Of a stretch of 64,000 bases of DNA, positions 8,042 through 17,885 are shown one piece after another; within the stretch, counting starts at the first letter, position 1; each line of letters starts with the position of its first letter. The stretch is from Pseudomonas sp. JM0905a. Its GTDB lineage: Bacteria; Pseudomonadota; Gammaproteobacteria; Pseudomonadales; Pseudomonadaceae. The position numbers and the translations under genes are program-made. The notes under the pieces are model-generated. The model saw nothing but the letters and a program-made list of their open reading frames with translations, was not told where the DNA came from and did not search any database. The DNA lies in the NCBI RefSeq assembly GCF_014700075.1, contig NZ_JACXBU010000008.1, positions 62,001-126,000 on the forward strand, written 5' to 3'.

Positions 8042-9503
8042 GGGGCATCTCCTGGAGGCCACAGAGGTCAGCGAGCAGGCGTGTATCCAGATGCTGCTCC
8101 ACCTGGTCGGCCAGACGATCGATGTCACGCTCGCGCAGGGCGTGATAATCCACCGACTGCACGACGGAAAGTCCGGCCCAACGCAGGATGGCCGCCGCGG
8201 CGGCGGACGATTCGAACAGGCCGTGCAGGTAAGTGCCCATGACCTGGCCATCGGCACTTCGCGCGCCGTCGGCACGGTCATCGTCCAGCATCACGGCAGG
8301 ACGTTCCAGGCCCGCGCCGGTGGTGACGCCGGCATGGATCTCGTAGCCGCTCACTGCCGCGCCGTCCGGCAGCAGGCGGCCGCTGACGTTGCGCAGCTGC
8401 TTCTCCGGCTCCAGCACGGTATCCACGTCCAACAAGGCGAGACCCACGCTCTCCCCTGCCGGGCCTTCCAGGCCATGGGGGTCGGCGATGCTGCGGCCAA
8501 GCATCTGGTAGCCGCCGCAGATGCCCAGCACTTTGCCGCCGTAGCGCAGGTGGCGCTGCAGGGCCTGGTCCCAGCCGTGCTCACGCAGCCGCGTGAGGTC
8601 GGCGCGCACGCTCTTGGAGCCGGGCAGGATGATCAGGTCCGCCGGCGGAATGAGCTGGCCGGGGGCGACGAAGCTGAGTTGCACCTGCGGATGCAGGCGA
8701 AGGGGATCGAAGTCGGTGTGGTTGCTGATGCGCGGCAGCACCGGCACCGCCACCCGCAGCAGTTCGCCGGACTTGGCGGCCTGGCGCTGGTCGATGGCGT
8801 CCTCGGCTTCCAGGTGGAAGTCGGTGAGGTAGGGCAGCACGCCGAGCACCGGTTTTCCGGTGCGCTGTTCCAGCCAGTCCAGCCCCGGTTTGAGCAGGGC
8901 GATGTCGCCCCTGAAGCGGTTGATGACGAAACCCTTCACCCGCGCCTGCTCGCTTTCCGAGAGGAGTTCCAGGGTGCCCACCAGATGGGCGAAGACGCCG
9001 CCGCGGTCGATATCCGCCACCAGGATCACCGGGCAGTCCACCGCCTCGGCGAAGCCCATGTTGGCGATGTCGTTGGCCCGCAGGTTGATCTCCGCAGGTG
9101 AACCGGCGCCTTCGACCATGACCACGGAATACTGGCTGCAAAGGCGCTGGTGGGACTCCAGCACCGCCGCCATCGCGACCTTCTTGTAGTCGTGGTAGGC
9201 AACGGCATTCATGCTGGTGACAGCGCGGCCATGGATGATCACCTGGGCGCCGATATCCGTATTGGGCTTGAGCAGCACCGGGTTCATGTCGGTATGCGGC
9301 GCCAATCCGCAAGCCTGGGCCTGCACCGCCTGGGCGCGACCAATCTCGCCACCGTCAGCGGTCACCGCGCTGTTCAGCGCCATGTTCTGCGGCTTGAAGG
9401 GCGCCACCGCCACACCCTCGCGCTTGAGCCAGCGGCACAGCGCCGTCACCAGGGTGCTCTTGCCGGCGTCGGAGGTGGTGCCCTGCACCATCAGGGTGGT
9501 CAT
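8034..9503 (-). CDS. cobQ: Cobyric acid synthase, glutamine-hydrolysing
   Basis: A 489-residue two-domain amidotransferase. The N-terminal domain begins [22 protein letters not shown], a deviant P-loop of the dethiobiotin-synthetase type, and contains [22 protein letters not shown]. The C-terminal class I-like glutaminase domain has [11 protein letters not shown] with the nucleophilic Cys and [10 protein letters not shown] with the His. It amidates side chains b, d, e and g of adenosylcobyrinic acid a,c-diamide. It sits in mid-operon and overlaps cobU and the threonine-phosphate decarboxylase gene. Confidence 0.97.
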   Translation of the reverse strand: MTTLMVQGTTSDAGKSTLVTALCRWLKREGVAVAPFKPQNMALNSAVTADGGEIGRAQAVQAQACGLAPHTDMNPVLLKPNTDIGAQVIIHGRAVTSMNAVAYHDYKKVAMAAVLESHQRLCSQYSVVMVEGAGSPAEINLRANDIANMGFAEAVDCPVILVADIDRGGVFAHLVGTLELLSESEQARVKGFVINRFRGDIALLKPGLDWLEQRTGKPVLGVLPYLTDFHLEAEDAIDQRQAAKSGELLRVAVPVLPRISNHTDFDPLRLHPQVQLSFVAPGQLIPPADLIILPGSKSVRADLTRLREHGWDQALQRHLRYGGKVLGICGGYQMLGRSIADPHGLEGPAGESVGLALLDVDTVLEPEKQLRNVSGRLLPDGAAVSGYEIHAGVTTGAGLERPAVMLDDDRADGARSADGQVMGTYLHGLFESSAAAAAILRWAGLSVVQSVDYHALRERDIDRLADQVEQHLDTRLLADLCGLQEMPHA

Positions 9504-10492
9504 GGACGCTCCTTGGAGTAGTCGATCAGGGCCTGGCCCAGCCGCGCCCAGCCGGCCTCGTCCGGCGGCAGGCCGAAGCGCAGGCTGGGCGGCGTTTCGA
9601 ACAACCGGGTGAGGATGCCGCGAGCGGCGAGAAATTCGTGCAGGGCCAGCGCGTCGTCACGCAGCAGGCGCTGGAACAGCGCCGTGCCGCCACTGGCTGG
9701 CAGGCCGCAGTCGCGCAGCAGGCTCTCCAGCCGCTGTCCGTCCCTCAACAGGGCTTCCCGCTGCCGGGTCTGGCCCGCCTGATCCGCTAGCAGGGCCTTG
9801 GCCAGCGCGCGTGCCGGGCCGCTCACCGCCCAGGGGCCGAGCCACTCTTCGAGCCGCTGCAGCAGCTGCGGCTCGGCCAGCACGAAGCCCAGGCGGATAC
9901 CCGCCAGGCCGAAGAACTTGCCGAAGGAACGCAGCACCACCAGCCCCGGCAACGGGCAATCACCCGCCAGGCTTTCCTGCGGCGTGCAATCCATGAAGGC
10001 TTCGTCCACCAGCAGCCAGCCGCCCTTCCCCGCCAGCCTCGCCCGCCACTCCAGCAGGGTTTGCCGGTCAAGACGCTGACCGGTGGGGTTGTTGGGGTTG
10101 ACCACCAGCAGCACGTCGAATCGTTCCAGTTCCCGCTCGGCGGTTTCCGCATCCAGCGCTTCGAGCTCGTGACCCTCGCGGCGCCAGGCATGGGCGTGCT
10201 CGGCGTAGCACGGCGAGATCACCCCTACCCGGCTGCGCTCACGCAGGCGCGGCAGGGCCTGGATCGCCGCCTGGGAACCGGCCACCGGCAGCAGGGATGC
10301 ACAGCCGTAATAGCGGCGGGCCGCCTCTTCCAGGCCGTCGTCCAGTTCGGGCAGGCGCGCCCAGGCCGCTGCCGGAATGGCCGGCAAGTCCCAGCCATAG
10401 GGCGCGATGCCGGTAGAAAGATCGAGCCAGTCGGCCTCGGCTATGCCGTAGCGCCGCACCGCTGCGCGCAGCCGTCCGCCATGTTCAAGCAA
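9500..10492 (-). CDS. cobD: Threonine-phosphate decarboxylase, PLP-dependent
   Basis: A 330-residue fold-type I PLP enzyme of the histidinol-phosphate aminotransferase group. It has [15 protein letters not shown] near the N terminus, [25 protein letters not shown] and the lysine-bearing [20 protein letters not shown]. It makes aminopropanol phosphate for the loop; called cobC in P. denitrificans naming. I place the start at the TTG at 10492 ([16 protein letters not shown]), because a GGAGG lies eight bases upstream and homologues begin at this point. This start overlaps the cbiB stop region by eight bases. Confidence 0.92.
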   Translation of the reverse strand: MLEHGGRLRAAVRRYGIAEADWLDLSTGIAPYGWDLPAIPAAAWARLPELDDGLEEAARRYYGCASLLPVAGSQAAIQALPRLRERSRVGVISPCYAEHAHAWRREGHELEALDAETAERELERFDVLLVVNPNNPTGQRLDRQTLLEWRARLAGKGGWLLVDEAFMDCTPQESLAGDCPLPGLVVLRSFGKFFGLAGIRLGFVLAEPQLLQRLEEWLGPWAVSGPARALAKALLADQAGQTRQREALLRDGQRLESLLRDCGLPASGGTALFQRLLRDDALALHEFLAARGILTRLFETPPSLRFGLPPDEAGWARLGQALIDYSKERP

Positions 10493-11393
10493 GGAACCAG
10501 CCTCCGATGAAAAGCGCCGCCAGCCAGAGCAGCACGCCCTGGCGCACAAGGTCCATGGCGCGGCTGATATCTTCCGCCCGCGCCGCCGGGCCTTCGCCCA
10601 GCACCGGTCGTTGATGCAACTCGCCGTGGTAGACGGCAGGTCCCCCCAGGGCCACGCCCAGGGCGCCGGCACCTGCGGCCATCACCGGACCGGCGTTGGG
10701 GCTGTCCCACTGCGGGGCCTGGCGGCGCCAGCAGCGCAGGGCCAGGGCGGTCTTGCCGAGCAGCGCGTAGGTCAGCGCCACCAGACGGGCCGGGATGTAG
10801 TTGAGCACGTCGTCAATGCGCGCCGCTGCCCAGCCGAAGCGCTCGAAGCGCTCATTGCGGTAGCCCCACATGGCGTCGAGTGTGTTGGACAGCCTATAGA
10901 GCACCACGCCCGGGGCGCCGGCCAAGGCGAACCAGAACAGCGCAGCGAACACCGCATCGCTGCCGTTCTCCAGCACCGACTCGGTGGCAGCGCGGGCCAC
11001 GGCGGACTCATCCAGCTCACGGGTTTCGCGGCTGACCATGTAGCCCACGCGCTTGCGTGCTTCCGGCAGATCGCCCGTTTGCAGCGCATTGGCCACGGGC
11101 TCGGCGTGTTCATTGAGACTACGCAGGCCGATGGCGGCATAGAGGGCGATCACCCCCACGAGCCAGCCAATGTAGGGCAGCTCCGAGAGCAGCCAGACGC
11201 CTAAAGTCAGCGGCAGTACTGCCAGCACCCAGGCACTCACGCCATGGCTGCGCCAGCCACGGCCGCCCGGATTGAAGCGGCGCTCCAGGCGGTTGGCGAA
11301 CTTGCCGAAGGCCACCAGCGGGTGCCAGCCCTTCGGCTCGCCGAACAGGGCGTCCAGCGCCACCGCGCCGAGGGTGAACAGTCCCAGGCTCAT
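10485..11393 (-). CDS. cbiB: Adenosylcobinamide-phosphate synthase
   Basis: A 302-residue integral membrane protein (cobD in Pseudomonas naming). Family features are the N-terminal [62 protein letters not shown] near the middle and the C-terminal [20 protein letters not shown]. It joins the aminopropanol arm to cobyric acid. The ATG at 11393 overlaps the bluB stop as ATGA, which decides against the longer start five codons upstream. Confidence 0.95.
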   Translation of the reverse strand: MSLGLFTLGAVALDALFGEPKGWHPLVAFGKFANRLERRFNPGGRGWRSHGVSAWVLAVLPLTLGVWLLSELPYIGWLVGVIALYAAIGLRSLNEHAEPVANALQTGDLPEARKRVGYMVSRETRELDESAVARAATESVLENGSDAVFAALFWFALAGAPGVVLYRLSNTLDAMWGYRNERFERFGWAAARIDDVLNYIPARLVALTYALLGKTALALRCWRRQAPQWDSPNAGPVMAAGAGALGVALGGPAVYHGELHQRPVLGEGPAARAEDISRAMDLVRQGVLLWLAALFIGGWFLA

Positions 11394-12040
11394 GGGCGCT
11401 GCCCCCATTGGTTCTCGAACACCAGATCGGCCAGCGGACGCGGCTCGGCCCAGCCTTCGAGCGCAAGCATGGGCGCCGGATAGAACCCGCTTACCGGGCC
11501 CAGGCAGAGTACCGCCAGGGGCTTGCTGCCCTCGGGCATTCCCAGCAGTTCAGCCAGGGCCGCAGGATCGAACAGCGACACCCAGCCCATTCCCATTCCT
11601 TCAGCACGAGCCGCCAGCCAGAGGTTCTGGATGGCGCAGGAAAGCGAGGCGAGGTCCATTTCCGGCAAGGTACGGCGGCCGAACACATGGGCTTCGCGGC
11701 CATCCATCAAGGCCGCCACCAGCAGTTCGGCGCAATCGCGGATGCCTTCCACCTTGAGCCGCATGAATTCGTCGGAGCGTTCGCCCAGGGCCTCGGCAGT
11801 GCGTACCCGCTCGGCTTCCACCAGGGTATGAATGTTTTCCCGCAGCTCGTTGGAGGTAACGCGAATAAAACGCCAGGGCTGCATCAACCCGACGCTGGGC
11901 GCCTGATGGGCCGCCTCCAGCAAGCGCGCGAGCAGCTCTGGGGCCACCTCGCCGCCACTGAAGTGGCGCATGTCGCGGCGCTCGGCGATGGCCCGGTAGA
12001 CCGCCGCGCGCTCATCAAAGCTGAAGGCGTGTTCGCTCAT
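11390..12040 (-). CDS. bluB: 5,6-dimethylbenzimidazole synthase
   Basis: A 216-residue nitroreductase-fold flavoprotein. [22 protein letters not shown] and [19 protein letters not shown] near the N terminus, and [36 protein letters not shown] in the C-terminal half, are typical of BluB rather than of ordinary nitroreductases. It cleaves reduced FMN with oxygen to give the lower-ligand base. Its presence means the host can make its own dimethylbenzimidazole aerobically. It overlaps cobB and cbiB by four bases each. Confidence 0.94.
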   Translation of the reverse strand: MSEHAFSFDERAAVYRAIAERRDMRHFSGGEVAPELLARLLEAAHQAPSVGLMQPWRFIRVTSNELRENIHTLVEAERVRTAEALGERSDEFMRLKVEGIRDCAELLVAALMDGREAHVFGRRTLPEMDLASLSCAIQNLWLAARAEGMGMGWVSLFDPAALAELLGMPEGSKPLAVLCLGPVSGFYPAPMLALEGWAEPRPLADLVFENQWGQRP

Positions 12041-13335
12041 GGTCGGAACAGCTCCACGGCCGCCCGGGGATTGGACGGCAGGTAGAAGTGAATGTAGGAG
12101 GCGGTCAGCCGGCCGCTACGGAACACTGCCTCGGCCACCGGTTTGTCGTTCGGGCAGAGGCCGCGAACCAGGGGTTCCAGCGGTGAATCCAGCAACGAAT
12201 GGTGGAAAGTGTGGCCGCGCAGGCTGCCTGCCGGCAGGAGTGCTTCCTGCAGAGCCAGCGCCGCCAGGCGCTTCTGCATGGTGGCGCGACCGGGGAGCAG
12301 GCCAACCAGTTCGGCGCTTTCTCCGCTCGCGTCGGTCAGGGCGTCGAGCAGGTAGAGCATGCCGCCGCATTCGGCGAGGATCGGCTTGCCGGCCCCATGG
12401 TGCGCGCGGATGGCCTCGGCCATGGCACGGTTGCCTTCCAGCTGGTGCAGATGCAGTTCGGGATATCCGCCGGGCAGGTAAAGGCTGTCCACCTCGGGCA
12501 GGTGCTCATCGGCCAGTGGCGAGAAGTACACCAGTTCGGCGCCCAGTCGCTGCAGCAGGTCGAGGTTGCCCTGATAGAGGAAGGCGAAGGAGGTGTCCCG
12601 CGCGACGCCGATGCGCACGCCGGCCAGCTCTTCACCGAGCACTTGGACCTCGGGCGCGGCGAAGTTCACCGCCGGCGGCAAGGCCACTTCGGCGCTGGCG
12701 GCCAGGGCATCGGCGGCGGCGTCCAGACGCGCGTCCAGGTCCGCCAGTTCTTCGGCCTGCACCAGGCCCAGGTGACGGCTGGGCAGCTCCACATCCGCGC
12801 TGCGCGGCAGGGCGCCGTACCAGCCAATCCAATCCGGCAAGCTGTCGCGGATCAGGTCGCTGTGACGCTGGCTGCCGACGCGATTGCCGAGCACGCCGGC
12901 AAAGGGCAGGTCCGGCTGGTAGGTGGCCAGGCCCACGGCGAGGGCGCCGAAGGTCTGGGCCATGGCGGCGCCATTGATCACGCCGAGCACCGGCACACCA
13001 AAGTGGCGAGCCAGATCAGCGGCCGAGGGCGATCCGTCGAACAGCCCCATTACGCCCTCGATCAGGATCAGATCGGCCTCCCCCGCCGCTTCCCAGAGCA
13101 GGCGGCGGCTTTCCGCCTCGCCCACCATCCACAGGTCCAGCTGGTAGACCGGAGCCCCGGATGCTCGGGCAAGGATCATGGGGTCAAGAAAGTCCGGTCC
13201 GCACTTGAACACCCGCACGCGCTTGCCCTGCCGAGCATGCAGGCGGGCCAGAGCGGCGGTGACGGTGGTCTTGCCCTGGCCGGAGGCCGGGGCAGCAATC
13301 AGGAGTGCGGGGCAGCTCCGGGTGAGGTCAGACAT
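12037..13335 (-). CDS. cobB: Cobyrinate a,c-diamide synthase
   Basis: A 432-residue amidotransferase, homologous in layout to CobQ. APASGQGKTTVTAALARLH is the P-loop, FKCGPDFLDPMILARASG and IEGVMGLFDGSPSAADLARHFGVP follow, and the C-terminal glutaminase domain carries YLPGGYPELHLHQLE and LAECGGMLYLLDAL with the catalytic Cys. It amidates the a and c carboxylates of (hydrogeno)byrinate. I chose the MSDLTRS start at 13335; the upstream extension (MPPLPSGRGQGRG) is translated type C repeat. Confidence 0.95.
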   Translation of the reverse strand: MSDLTRSCPALLIAAPASGQGKTTVTAALARLHARQGKRVRVFKCGPDFLDPMILARASGAPVYQLDLWMVGEAESRRLLWEAAGEADLILIEGVMGLFDGSPSAADLARHFGVPVLGVINGAAMAQTFGALAVGLATYQPDLPFAGVLGNRVGSQRHSDLIRDSLPDWIGWYGALPRSADVELPSRHLGLVQAEELADLDARLDAAADALAASAEVALPPAVNFAAPEVQVLGEELAGVRIGVARDTSFAFLYQGNLDLLQRLGAELVYFSPLADEHLPEVDSLYLPGGYPELHLHQLEGNRAMAEAIRAHHGAGKPILAECGGMLYLLDALTDASGESAELVGLLPGRATMQKRLAALALQEALLPAGSLRGHTFHHSLLDSPLEPLVRGLCPNDKPVAEAVFRSGRLTASYIHFYLPSNPRAAVELFRP

Positions 13336-13340
13336 TGCGA

Positions 13341-13378
13341 GCCCTCTCCCCTGCCCTCTCCCTGAAGGGAGAGGAGGC
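13341..13378. repeat. Type C repeat between cobO and cobB
   Basis: CCCTCTCCCCTGCCCTCTCCCTGAAGGGAGAGGAGG, a hairpin of the CCCTCTCC family inserted in the 66-bp gap between cobO and cobB inside the operon. It may pause or stabilise the transcript; there is no T tract. Confidence 0.7.
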
Positions 13379-13401
13379 AAAAGCAGCGACGGTGCCGATC
13401 A

Positions 13402-14013
13402 TCAGAACTCCACGCCCTTCTGGGCTTTCACGCCGGACTTGAAAGCGTGCTTGACCAGGGTCATTTCGGTGACGGTGTCGGCGGCGTCGATCAGCCCCTG
13501 GGGCGCGCCACGGCCGGTGGCGACCACGTGCTGGTGCTCGGGGCGGGATTCGATGTCCCGCAGTACGTCATCCAGTTCCAGGTAGCCGTGCTTGAGGGCG
13601 ATATTCAGCTCATCCAGCACCACCAGACCTACTTGCGGATCGTCCAGCAGGCCACGGGCCACGGCCCAGGCAGCGCGTGCTTTCTCGATGTCACGCTGGC
13701 GGTCCTGGGTGTCCCAGGTGTAGCCCTCGCCCATCACGTGGTAGCTGACTTCTTCAGGGAAGCGGCGGAAGAAGTTCTCTTCACCCGTGGACATGCCGCC
13801 CTTGATGAACTGCACCACGCCAACCTTGAGCCCGTGGCCGAGGGCACGGGCGACCATGCCGAAAGCCGAGCTACTCTTACCCTTGCCATTGCCGGTGTGC
13901 ACCAGCAGCAGGCCGTACTCATCCTGGGCCTGGGCGATCTTCTCGTCGATCACGGCCTTCTTGCGTTGCATGCGCGCCTTGTGGCGGGCGTCGCGGTCGG
14001 CGGATTCGGTCAT
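13402..14013 (-). CDS. cobO: Cob(I)yrinic acid a,c-diamide adenosyltransferase
   Basis: A 203-residue CobA/CobO/BtuR-type adenosyltransferase. The ATP-binding loop LLLVHTGNGKGKSSSAFGMVARALGHG is near residue 35, with FIKGGMSTGEE and LVVLDELNIALKHGYL (Walker B-like) and VVATGRGAPQGLIDAADTVTEM downstream. It attaches the upper adenosyl ligand to cob(I)alamin or its precursors. It follows btuB by 13 bp, so imported corrinoids are adenosylated by the next gene product. Confidence 0.95.
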   Translation of the reverse strand: MTESADRDARHKARMQRKKAVIDEKIAQAQDEYGLLLVHTGNGKGKSSSAFGMVARALGHGLKVGVVQFIKGGMSTGEENFFRRFPEEVSYHVMGEGYTWDTQDRQRDIEKARAAWAVARGLLDDPQVGLVVLDELNIALKHGYLELDDVLRDIESRPEHQHVVATGRGAPQGLIDAADTVTEMTLVKHAFKSGVKAQKGVEF

Positions 14014-14026
14014 CGGATGTTCCTCG

Positions 14027-15895
14027 TCACAGAGCTTGGTAACGGACGGTGAAAAACACTGCCTGCCCCGGCTGGTTGAAGTCCAGCGCGGTTTCGTAGT
14101 CGGCGTTCAACAGGTTGGTCACCTTGGCCTGCAGGCGCCATTCCTCGGTCAGCCAGTATTCGCCACGCAGGTCGACAGTTGCATAGCCCGCCAGGCGGTC
14201 GTCGTTTTCCACGTCGTCGAAACGTCGTCCTTCGGCATGCAGGGTTGCGCCAAGACCGAAGCGCCCGATACGGCGATCGAGATCCAGGTTGAAGACCTCG
14301 CGGGCGCGGCGCGGTAGTTCATTGCCGTGGTTGGCGTCGTGGGCGCGGTTCTCGGTGTCGAGAAGGGTCGCGTTGGCCTGCCAGTCCCAGCCCAACCAAT
14401 GGCTGCCGAGCACCAGTTCGATGCCGTCGATGCGTGCCTTGCCGATGTTGTTGGGGCTGCCGAACAGCCCAAGCCCGGAGTTCGCGTCATGCACGATCAT
14501 GTCATCGACATTGGTGCGAAAGGCGTTGGCGGACCAACGCCCCCAGTCGTACTCACCGGCCAGGCCGACTTCGAAGGTCTCGGAGGTTTCCGCGTCCAGG
14601 TTCGGGTTGCCGTAGTCAGGGAAGTACAGCTCGTTGAAGCTCGGCGCCTTGAAGGCAGTGCCGTAGCTCAGGCTGAAGCGCACCGCGTCGGTCAGGGCGT
14701 AGCCCCAGGCGGCGTTGCCGGTGTCGTGGGTGCCGAACTGCTCGTTGTCGTCGCGGCGCAGGCTGAGCTGCCAGTCCTGGCGCCCGTGCTCGCCCAGGTA
14801 CTGGGCGAACCAGCCCTTGTTCAGCCGCGAATCCTTGTCGAAGGCAGTGGAACCGCTGACTTCGTCCTGCTGCCAGTCGTAGCCCAGGGTCAGCACATGA
14901 CCTTCGGCCAGGGTCAGGTCGTTCAGCCAGGATGCCGAGTTGCGCTGGGAATCGAATTGCGACGAAAAGAGACCGCCGGTTTCCTCGCGAGAGAGGTCTT
15001 CGCTGCGACCCGCCTGCAGGGTCACGTCCCAGGGCTCCAGCGGACTGAAGCGTGCGCGACCGCCGATGAGCCGCTGCTCGTTGTCGGCATTGGCGTTCCA
15101 CCCACCGCCCACGCTGTAGGGGCTGACCAGGTCGTAGTCGTTGTGGGCCTTGGCGCGCATCAGGGTGCCGTCGAGTTCCAGGCCATTGTCGAAGCGATAG
15201 CCGGCGCGCAGGTTACCGGACAGGTTGCGATATCCGTCGGCATCAGGCTCGTGATAGCTGCTGCGCGCATTGAGTGCGTCGATGCCGTCGGTGTCCTGGC
15301 TGCTGACGCCGAGGCTGTACCAGGCCCGGCCGTCGCCGCCGGAAACGCCGGCACTGCCGTCATAGCTGTCGTGAGTACCGTAGCCCGCCGAGAACCAGGG
15401 CTTGGCCCCGTCCTGCCCGCCGTTGCGGGTGAAGATCTGGATCACGCCGCCAATGGCTTCGGAGCCGTAGAGACTGGAACGCGGGCCGCGAACCACTTCG
15501 ATGCGGTCGATCAGTTCCACCGGCAGGTCCTGGAACGCGGTAAGACCGTTGCTGACCGAGCCCACCTTGACCCCGTCTATCAGCACCAGCACGTGATCCG
15601 ACTCGGTACCACGAATGGATACCGAAGTCTGCTTGCCCGGTCCACCATTGTTGCTGAGGGTCACGCCCGGCACCCGGCGCAGAAGCTCAAGCACCGAACG
15701 GGCCTGGCTGCGTTCGATCTCTTCGCGGTCGATCACGGTGCTGGCGGCCAGGCTGGCGCGCACCGGCCGTTCGCTACGGGTCGCGGTGACCACCTGTTCG
15801 TCCAGCGTCAGGGGCGCGGCGATCAGGAAGGGGGAAATGGACGTACCGCCGAGCAGCGCAAGCGCCGCCGGCCTGAAGAAAGGCTTGCGAATCAA
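14027..15895 (-). CDS. btuB: TonB-dependent vitamin B12 receptor
   Basis: A 622-residue outer membrane receptor. After a signal peptide (RPAALALLGGTSISPFLIAAP) comes a TonB-box-like LDEQVVTATRSERP, then the plug domain with SVLELLRRVPGVTLSNNGG, VSIRGTESDHVLVLIDGVKVG and VVRGPRSSLYGSEAIGGVIQIFTR, then a beta barrel ending FFTVRYQAL. I place the start at the TTG at 15895 because GGAG lies eight bases before it and it gives a normal signal peptide; a longer in-frame extension runs into the riboswitch. First gene of the B12 operon. Confidence 0.93.
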   Translation of the reverse strand: MIRKPFFRPAALALLGGTSISPFLIAAPLTLDEQVVTATRSERPVRASLAASTVIDREEIERSQARSVLELLRRVPGVTLSNNGGPGKQTSVSIRGTESDHVLVLIDGVKVGSVSNGLTAFQDLPVELIDRIEVVRGPRSSLYGSEAIGGVIQIFTRNGGQDGAKPWFSAGYGTHDSYDGSAGVSGGDGRAWYSLGVSSQDTDGIDALNARSSYHEPDADGYRNLSGNLRAGYRFDNGLELDGTLMRAKAHNDYDLVSPYSVGGGWNANADNEQRLIGGRARFSPLEPWDVTLQAGRSEDLSREETGGLFSSQFDSQRNSASWLNDLTLAEGHVLTLGYDWQQDEVSGSTAFDKDSRLNKGWFAQYLGEHGRQDWQLSLRRDDNEQFGTHDTGNAAWGYALTDAVRFSLSYGTAFKAPSFNELYFPDYGNPNLDAETSETFEVGLAGEYDWGRWSANAFRTNVDDMIVHDANSGLGLFGSPNNIGKARIDGIELVLGSHWLGWDWQANATLLDTENRAHDANHGNELPRRAREVFNLDLDRRIGRFGLGATLHAEGRRFDDVENDDRLAGYATVDLRGEYWLTEEWRLQAKVTNLLNADYETALDFNQPGQAVFFTVRYQAL

Positions 15896-15969
15896 GGTTG
15901 GATCTCCGTCGTGCCACCCGCGCGACATCTCAGTGGGTACTGCATGCGGATCGATCCGCGATGCCCTGT

Positions 15970-16150
15970 GTGCGACAGGCCGGTCTCCGGGCTTGCGAGT
16001 GGAGCGATGCGCTCCTGTGCCGCGCCTTCCCATGCTGGAGCACAGTGGCCGATTGCGGCATTCGACTCGCCTACCGTTGCGGGGGCAGCGCCGGAATCTT
16101 CGTAAGAATGGACCGGCTTCCCTGTTTCACCCCGTAGGCCAAAGCCAAGG
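15970..16150 (-). promoter_or_regulatory. Cobalamin (AdoCbl) riboswitch before btuB
   Basis: Read on the minus strand the leader shows, in order, GGTGAAACAGGGAAGCCGGTC (about 16111-16131, read in two pieces), GATTCCGGCGCTGCCCCCGC then AACGGTAGGCGAG (about 16070-16100), GCCACTGTGCTCC, and a B12-box-like GCCCGGAGACCGGCCTGTC (about 15974-15993). These are the conserved blocks of the cobalamin riboswitch in the right order and spacing. It lies about 75 bases before the btuB start. High AdoCbl should shut down btuB and the coupled operon. Confidence 0.95.
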
Positions 16151-16241
16151 GGCACCTGAGGCAGCGGCGAAGGTTAGAGGGTCGGAGGATGAGCGTCAAA
16201 CTCGACGGATCGAGCGAACCCTGCAGCCTGCGCTGAAGCCC

Positions 16242-16273
16242 GTAGGTTGGCGTAGAGCGGAGCGAAACCCAAC
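16242..16273. repeat. Type B repeat (GTAGGTTGG…CCCAAC)
   Basis: GTAGGTTGGCGTAGAGCGGA followed by GCGAAACCCAAC: a hairpin-forming dispersed repeat related to copies at 44486, 45512, 59211 and 62734. It lies between the riboswitch promoter region and the HNH gene. Confidence 0.7.
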
Positions 16274-16292
16274 ACCCGGCTGATGCGTTCAT

Positions 16293-16613
16293 TCAGTGCC
16301 TCGGGGTGAAGCCTGCCGGCTTGCCCGCCAACCAGTCGACGAAAGCGCGCAGGCGCTCGTCGCCCAGCAGGGCATCGCGGTTGTTGTAGGCCAGGGCCAG
16401 TTCCTTCTCGCTGAACAGCTTGTGGATCTGGTTGTGACAGGGGCGGCAGACCCAGAGGGTGGCGGAGATGCGCTCGCTCTTGCCGAAGCGCTTCTGCACA
16501 TAGGGCTTGTCGTGCAGCGCCTTGGGGATCAGGTGATGGCGGGTCAGCGTCGATGCGCGACCACAAAGTTCACAGGCATCGGGCTGGGGTGGAAGGCGGA
16601 TTGGCTCGGGCAT
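16293..16613 (-). CDS. HNH endonuclease-domain protein
   Basis: A 106-residue protein built around a zinc-stabilised HNH fold: DACELCGRASTLTRHHLIPK near residues 13-32 gives the first Cys pair and the catalytic His pair, WVCRPCHNQIHKLFSEKELA near residues 53-72 gives the second Cys pair and the HNxxH. It is a small stand-alone HNH protein of the kind found across proteobacteria; the substrate is not known. It lies five bases downstream of the O-methyltransferase gene on the same strand and is probably cotranscribed with it. Confidence 0.85.
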   Translation of the reverse strand: MPEPIRLPPQPDACELCGRASTLTRHHLIPKALHDKPYVQKRFGKSERISATLWVCRPCHNQIHKLFSEKELALAYNNRDALLGDERLRAFVDWLAGKPAGFTPRH

Positions 16614-16618
16614 GCCCT

Positions 16619-17269
16619 TCAGCGCTTGCGGCAGAGGGTCAGGCCATCACCCACCGGCAGCATCGAGAGGTCGACGCGCTGATCGTCTTTCAAGGCCAGA
16701 TTGAGCGCCTGGATGGCGCAGGTGTCGGGGTCATCCGGCTGTGCTTCCAGGACCCGGCCGCTCCAGAGCACGTTGTCGAACAGGATCAGACCGCCCGTGC
16801 GGGCCAGACGCAAGGCCTCTTCCAGATAGGCCGGGTAATTGGCCTTGTCGGCGTCGATGAAGATCAGGTCGAAACTGCCGTCTTGCAGGCCGGCAAGGGT
16901 ATCCAGCGCTGGCGCGAGGCGCAGTTCGATTCGCCCGGCAAGGCCTGCCTCCTGCCAATAACGACGGGCGATGGCGTTGTAGTCGCCGGGCAGGTCACAG
17001 CAGATCATTTGCCCGTCGTCAGGCAGCTCGGCGGCCATGCACAGGGCACTGTAGCCGGTGAAGGTGCCCACCTCGAGGATGCGCCGAGCGCCAGTGAGCT
17101 TGACCAACATGGCCATGAACTGCCCCTGCTCCGGTGCGATCTGCCAACGGGCCATGGGCAGTGCCGCGGTTTCAGCGCGCAGACTTTCGAGAAGGGGCGT
17201 CTCCCGCAGCGAAACCTCAAGGAGATAGCCATAGAGGGCGTCATCCAGGTTCAGCGTGCGGTTGGTCAT
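16619..17269 (-). CDS. SAM-dependent O-methyltransferase (catechol-OMT-like)
   Basis: A 216-residue class I methyltransferase of the cation-dependent O-methyltransferase family. RRILEVGTFTGYSALCMAAELP near residue 60 is the SAM-binding glycine loop; FDLIFIDADKANYPAYLEEAL near residue 130 supplies the metal-ligand Asp residues, with LILFDNVLWSGRV after it. Members methylate catechol-like hydroxyls; the natural substrate here cannot be told. It lies seven bases downstream of an NlpC/P60 gene, same strand. Confidence 0.9.
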   Translation of the reverse strand: MTNRTLNLDDALYGYLLEVSLRETPLLESLRAETAALPMARWQIAPEQGQFMAMLVKLTGARRILEVGTFTGYSALCMAAELPDDGQMICCDLPGDYNAIARRYWQEAGLAGRIELRLAPALDTLAGLQDGSFDLIFIDADKANYPAYLEEALRLARTGGLILFDNVLWSGRVLEAQPDDPDTCAIQALNLALKDDQRVDLSMLPVGDGLTLCRKR

Positions 17270-17276
17270 GGGTGCC

Positions 17277-17801
17277 TCAATGGGATTGCGCCAGACGTGG
17301 ATCGAAGATTACGCGCTTGGCGCTGAGATAGCTTCGTTGCCAGTAGCTGTTCGACAGGCTGTCGAGCCGCACCGTTCCGCCGGTACGTGGCGCATGGACG
17401 AAGCGCCCTTCGCCCACATAGATGCCGGCGTGGCTGACCTGGCCGCCGCCATTGGTGGCGAAGAACACCAGATCGCCGCTTTGCAGGGCATTGATGCCGA
17501 TGCTGGGGGCGCGCATGGAAATCAGTTCGCGAGTGGAGCGCGGCAGGCTGATGCCTGCGGCGTCGCGGTAGACGTAGCCGATGAGGCCACTGCAGTCGAA
17601 ACCGCTGTCCGGGGTGTTACCGCCCCAGCGATAGGGCGTGCCTACCAGGCCGAGAGCGCGGAATAGCACGTCTTCGGCTGCCGGCGAGAACTGCTGGACG
17701 GGGGTGGCGACGACAGGTGGGGAAGGCGGCGGCGCCTTGCTCGCACAAGCGGTGAGCAGCGAGGCCAGGGCAAGAATGGCAAGGCGGTCCGGTGCGAGCA
17801 T
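17277..17801 (-). CDS. NlpC/P60 family peptidoglycan endopeptidase, lipoprotein (copy 1)
   Basis: A 174-residue protein with a lipoprotein signal (ASLLTAC, Cys near residue 19), so it should be anchored in the envelope. The NlpC/P60 domain carries the catalytic Cys in SGFDCSGLIGYV, the first His in VSHAGIYVG and the third residue in RFVHAPRTGG. Such enzymes cut D-Glu-mesoDAP type bonds in peptidoglycan stem peptides. A second, diverged copy lies directly upstream; the two share the layout of lipobox, short linker and catalytic domain. Confidence 0.92.
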   Translation of the reverse strand: MLAPDRLAILALASLLTACASKAPPPSPPVVATPVQQFSPAAEDVLFRALGLVGTPYRWGGNTPDSGFDCSGLIGYVYRDAAGISLPRSTRELISMRAPSIGINALQSGDLVFFATNGGGQVSHAGIYVGEGRFVHAPRTGGTVRLDSLSNSYWQRSYLSAKRVIFDPRLAQSH

Positions 17802-17885
17802 GGCAAGTCAGTCCTGACTTGAAGAATGCTCGCTAATTTGCTGATCTCACAGTGATATTGCAAGAGGCAGCTGTGCAATTGTGCA

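Noticed and set aside
16293-16613. Homing endonuclease or group I/II intron with the HNH protein
   Set aside because: No intron or intein boundaries, and the small protein with CxxC pairs is of the common stand-alone HNH type.
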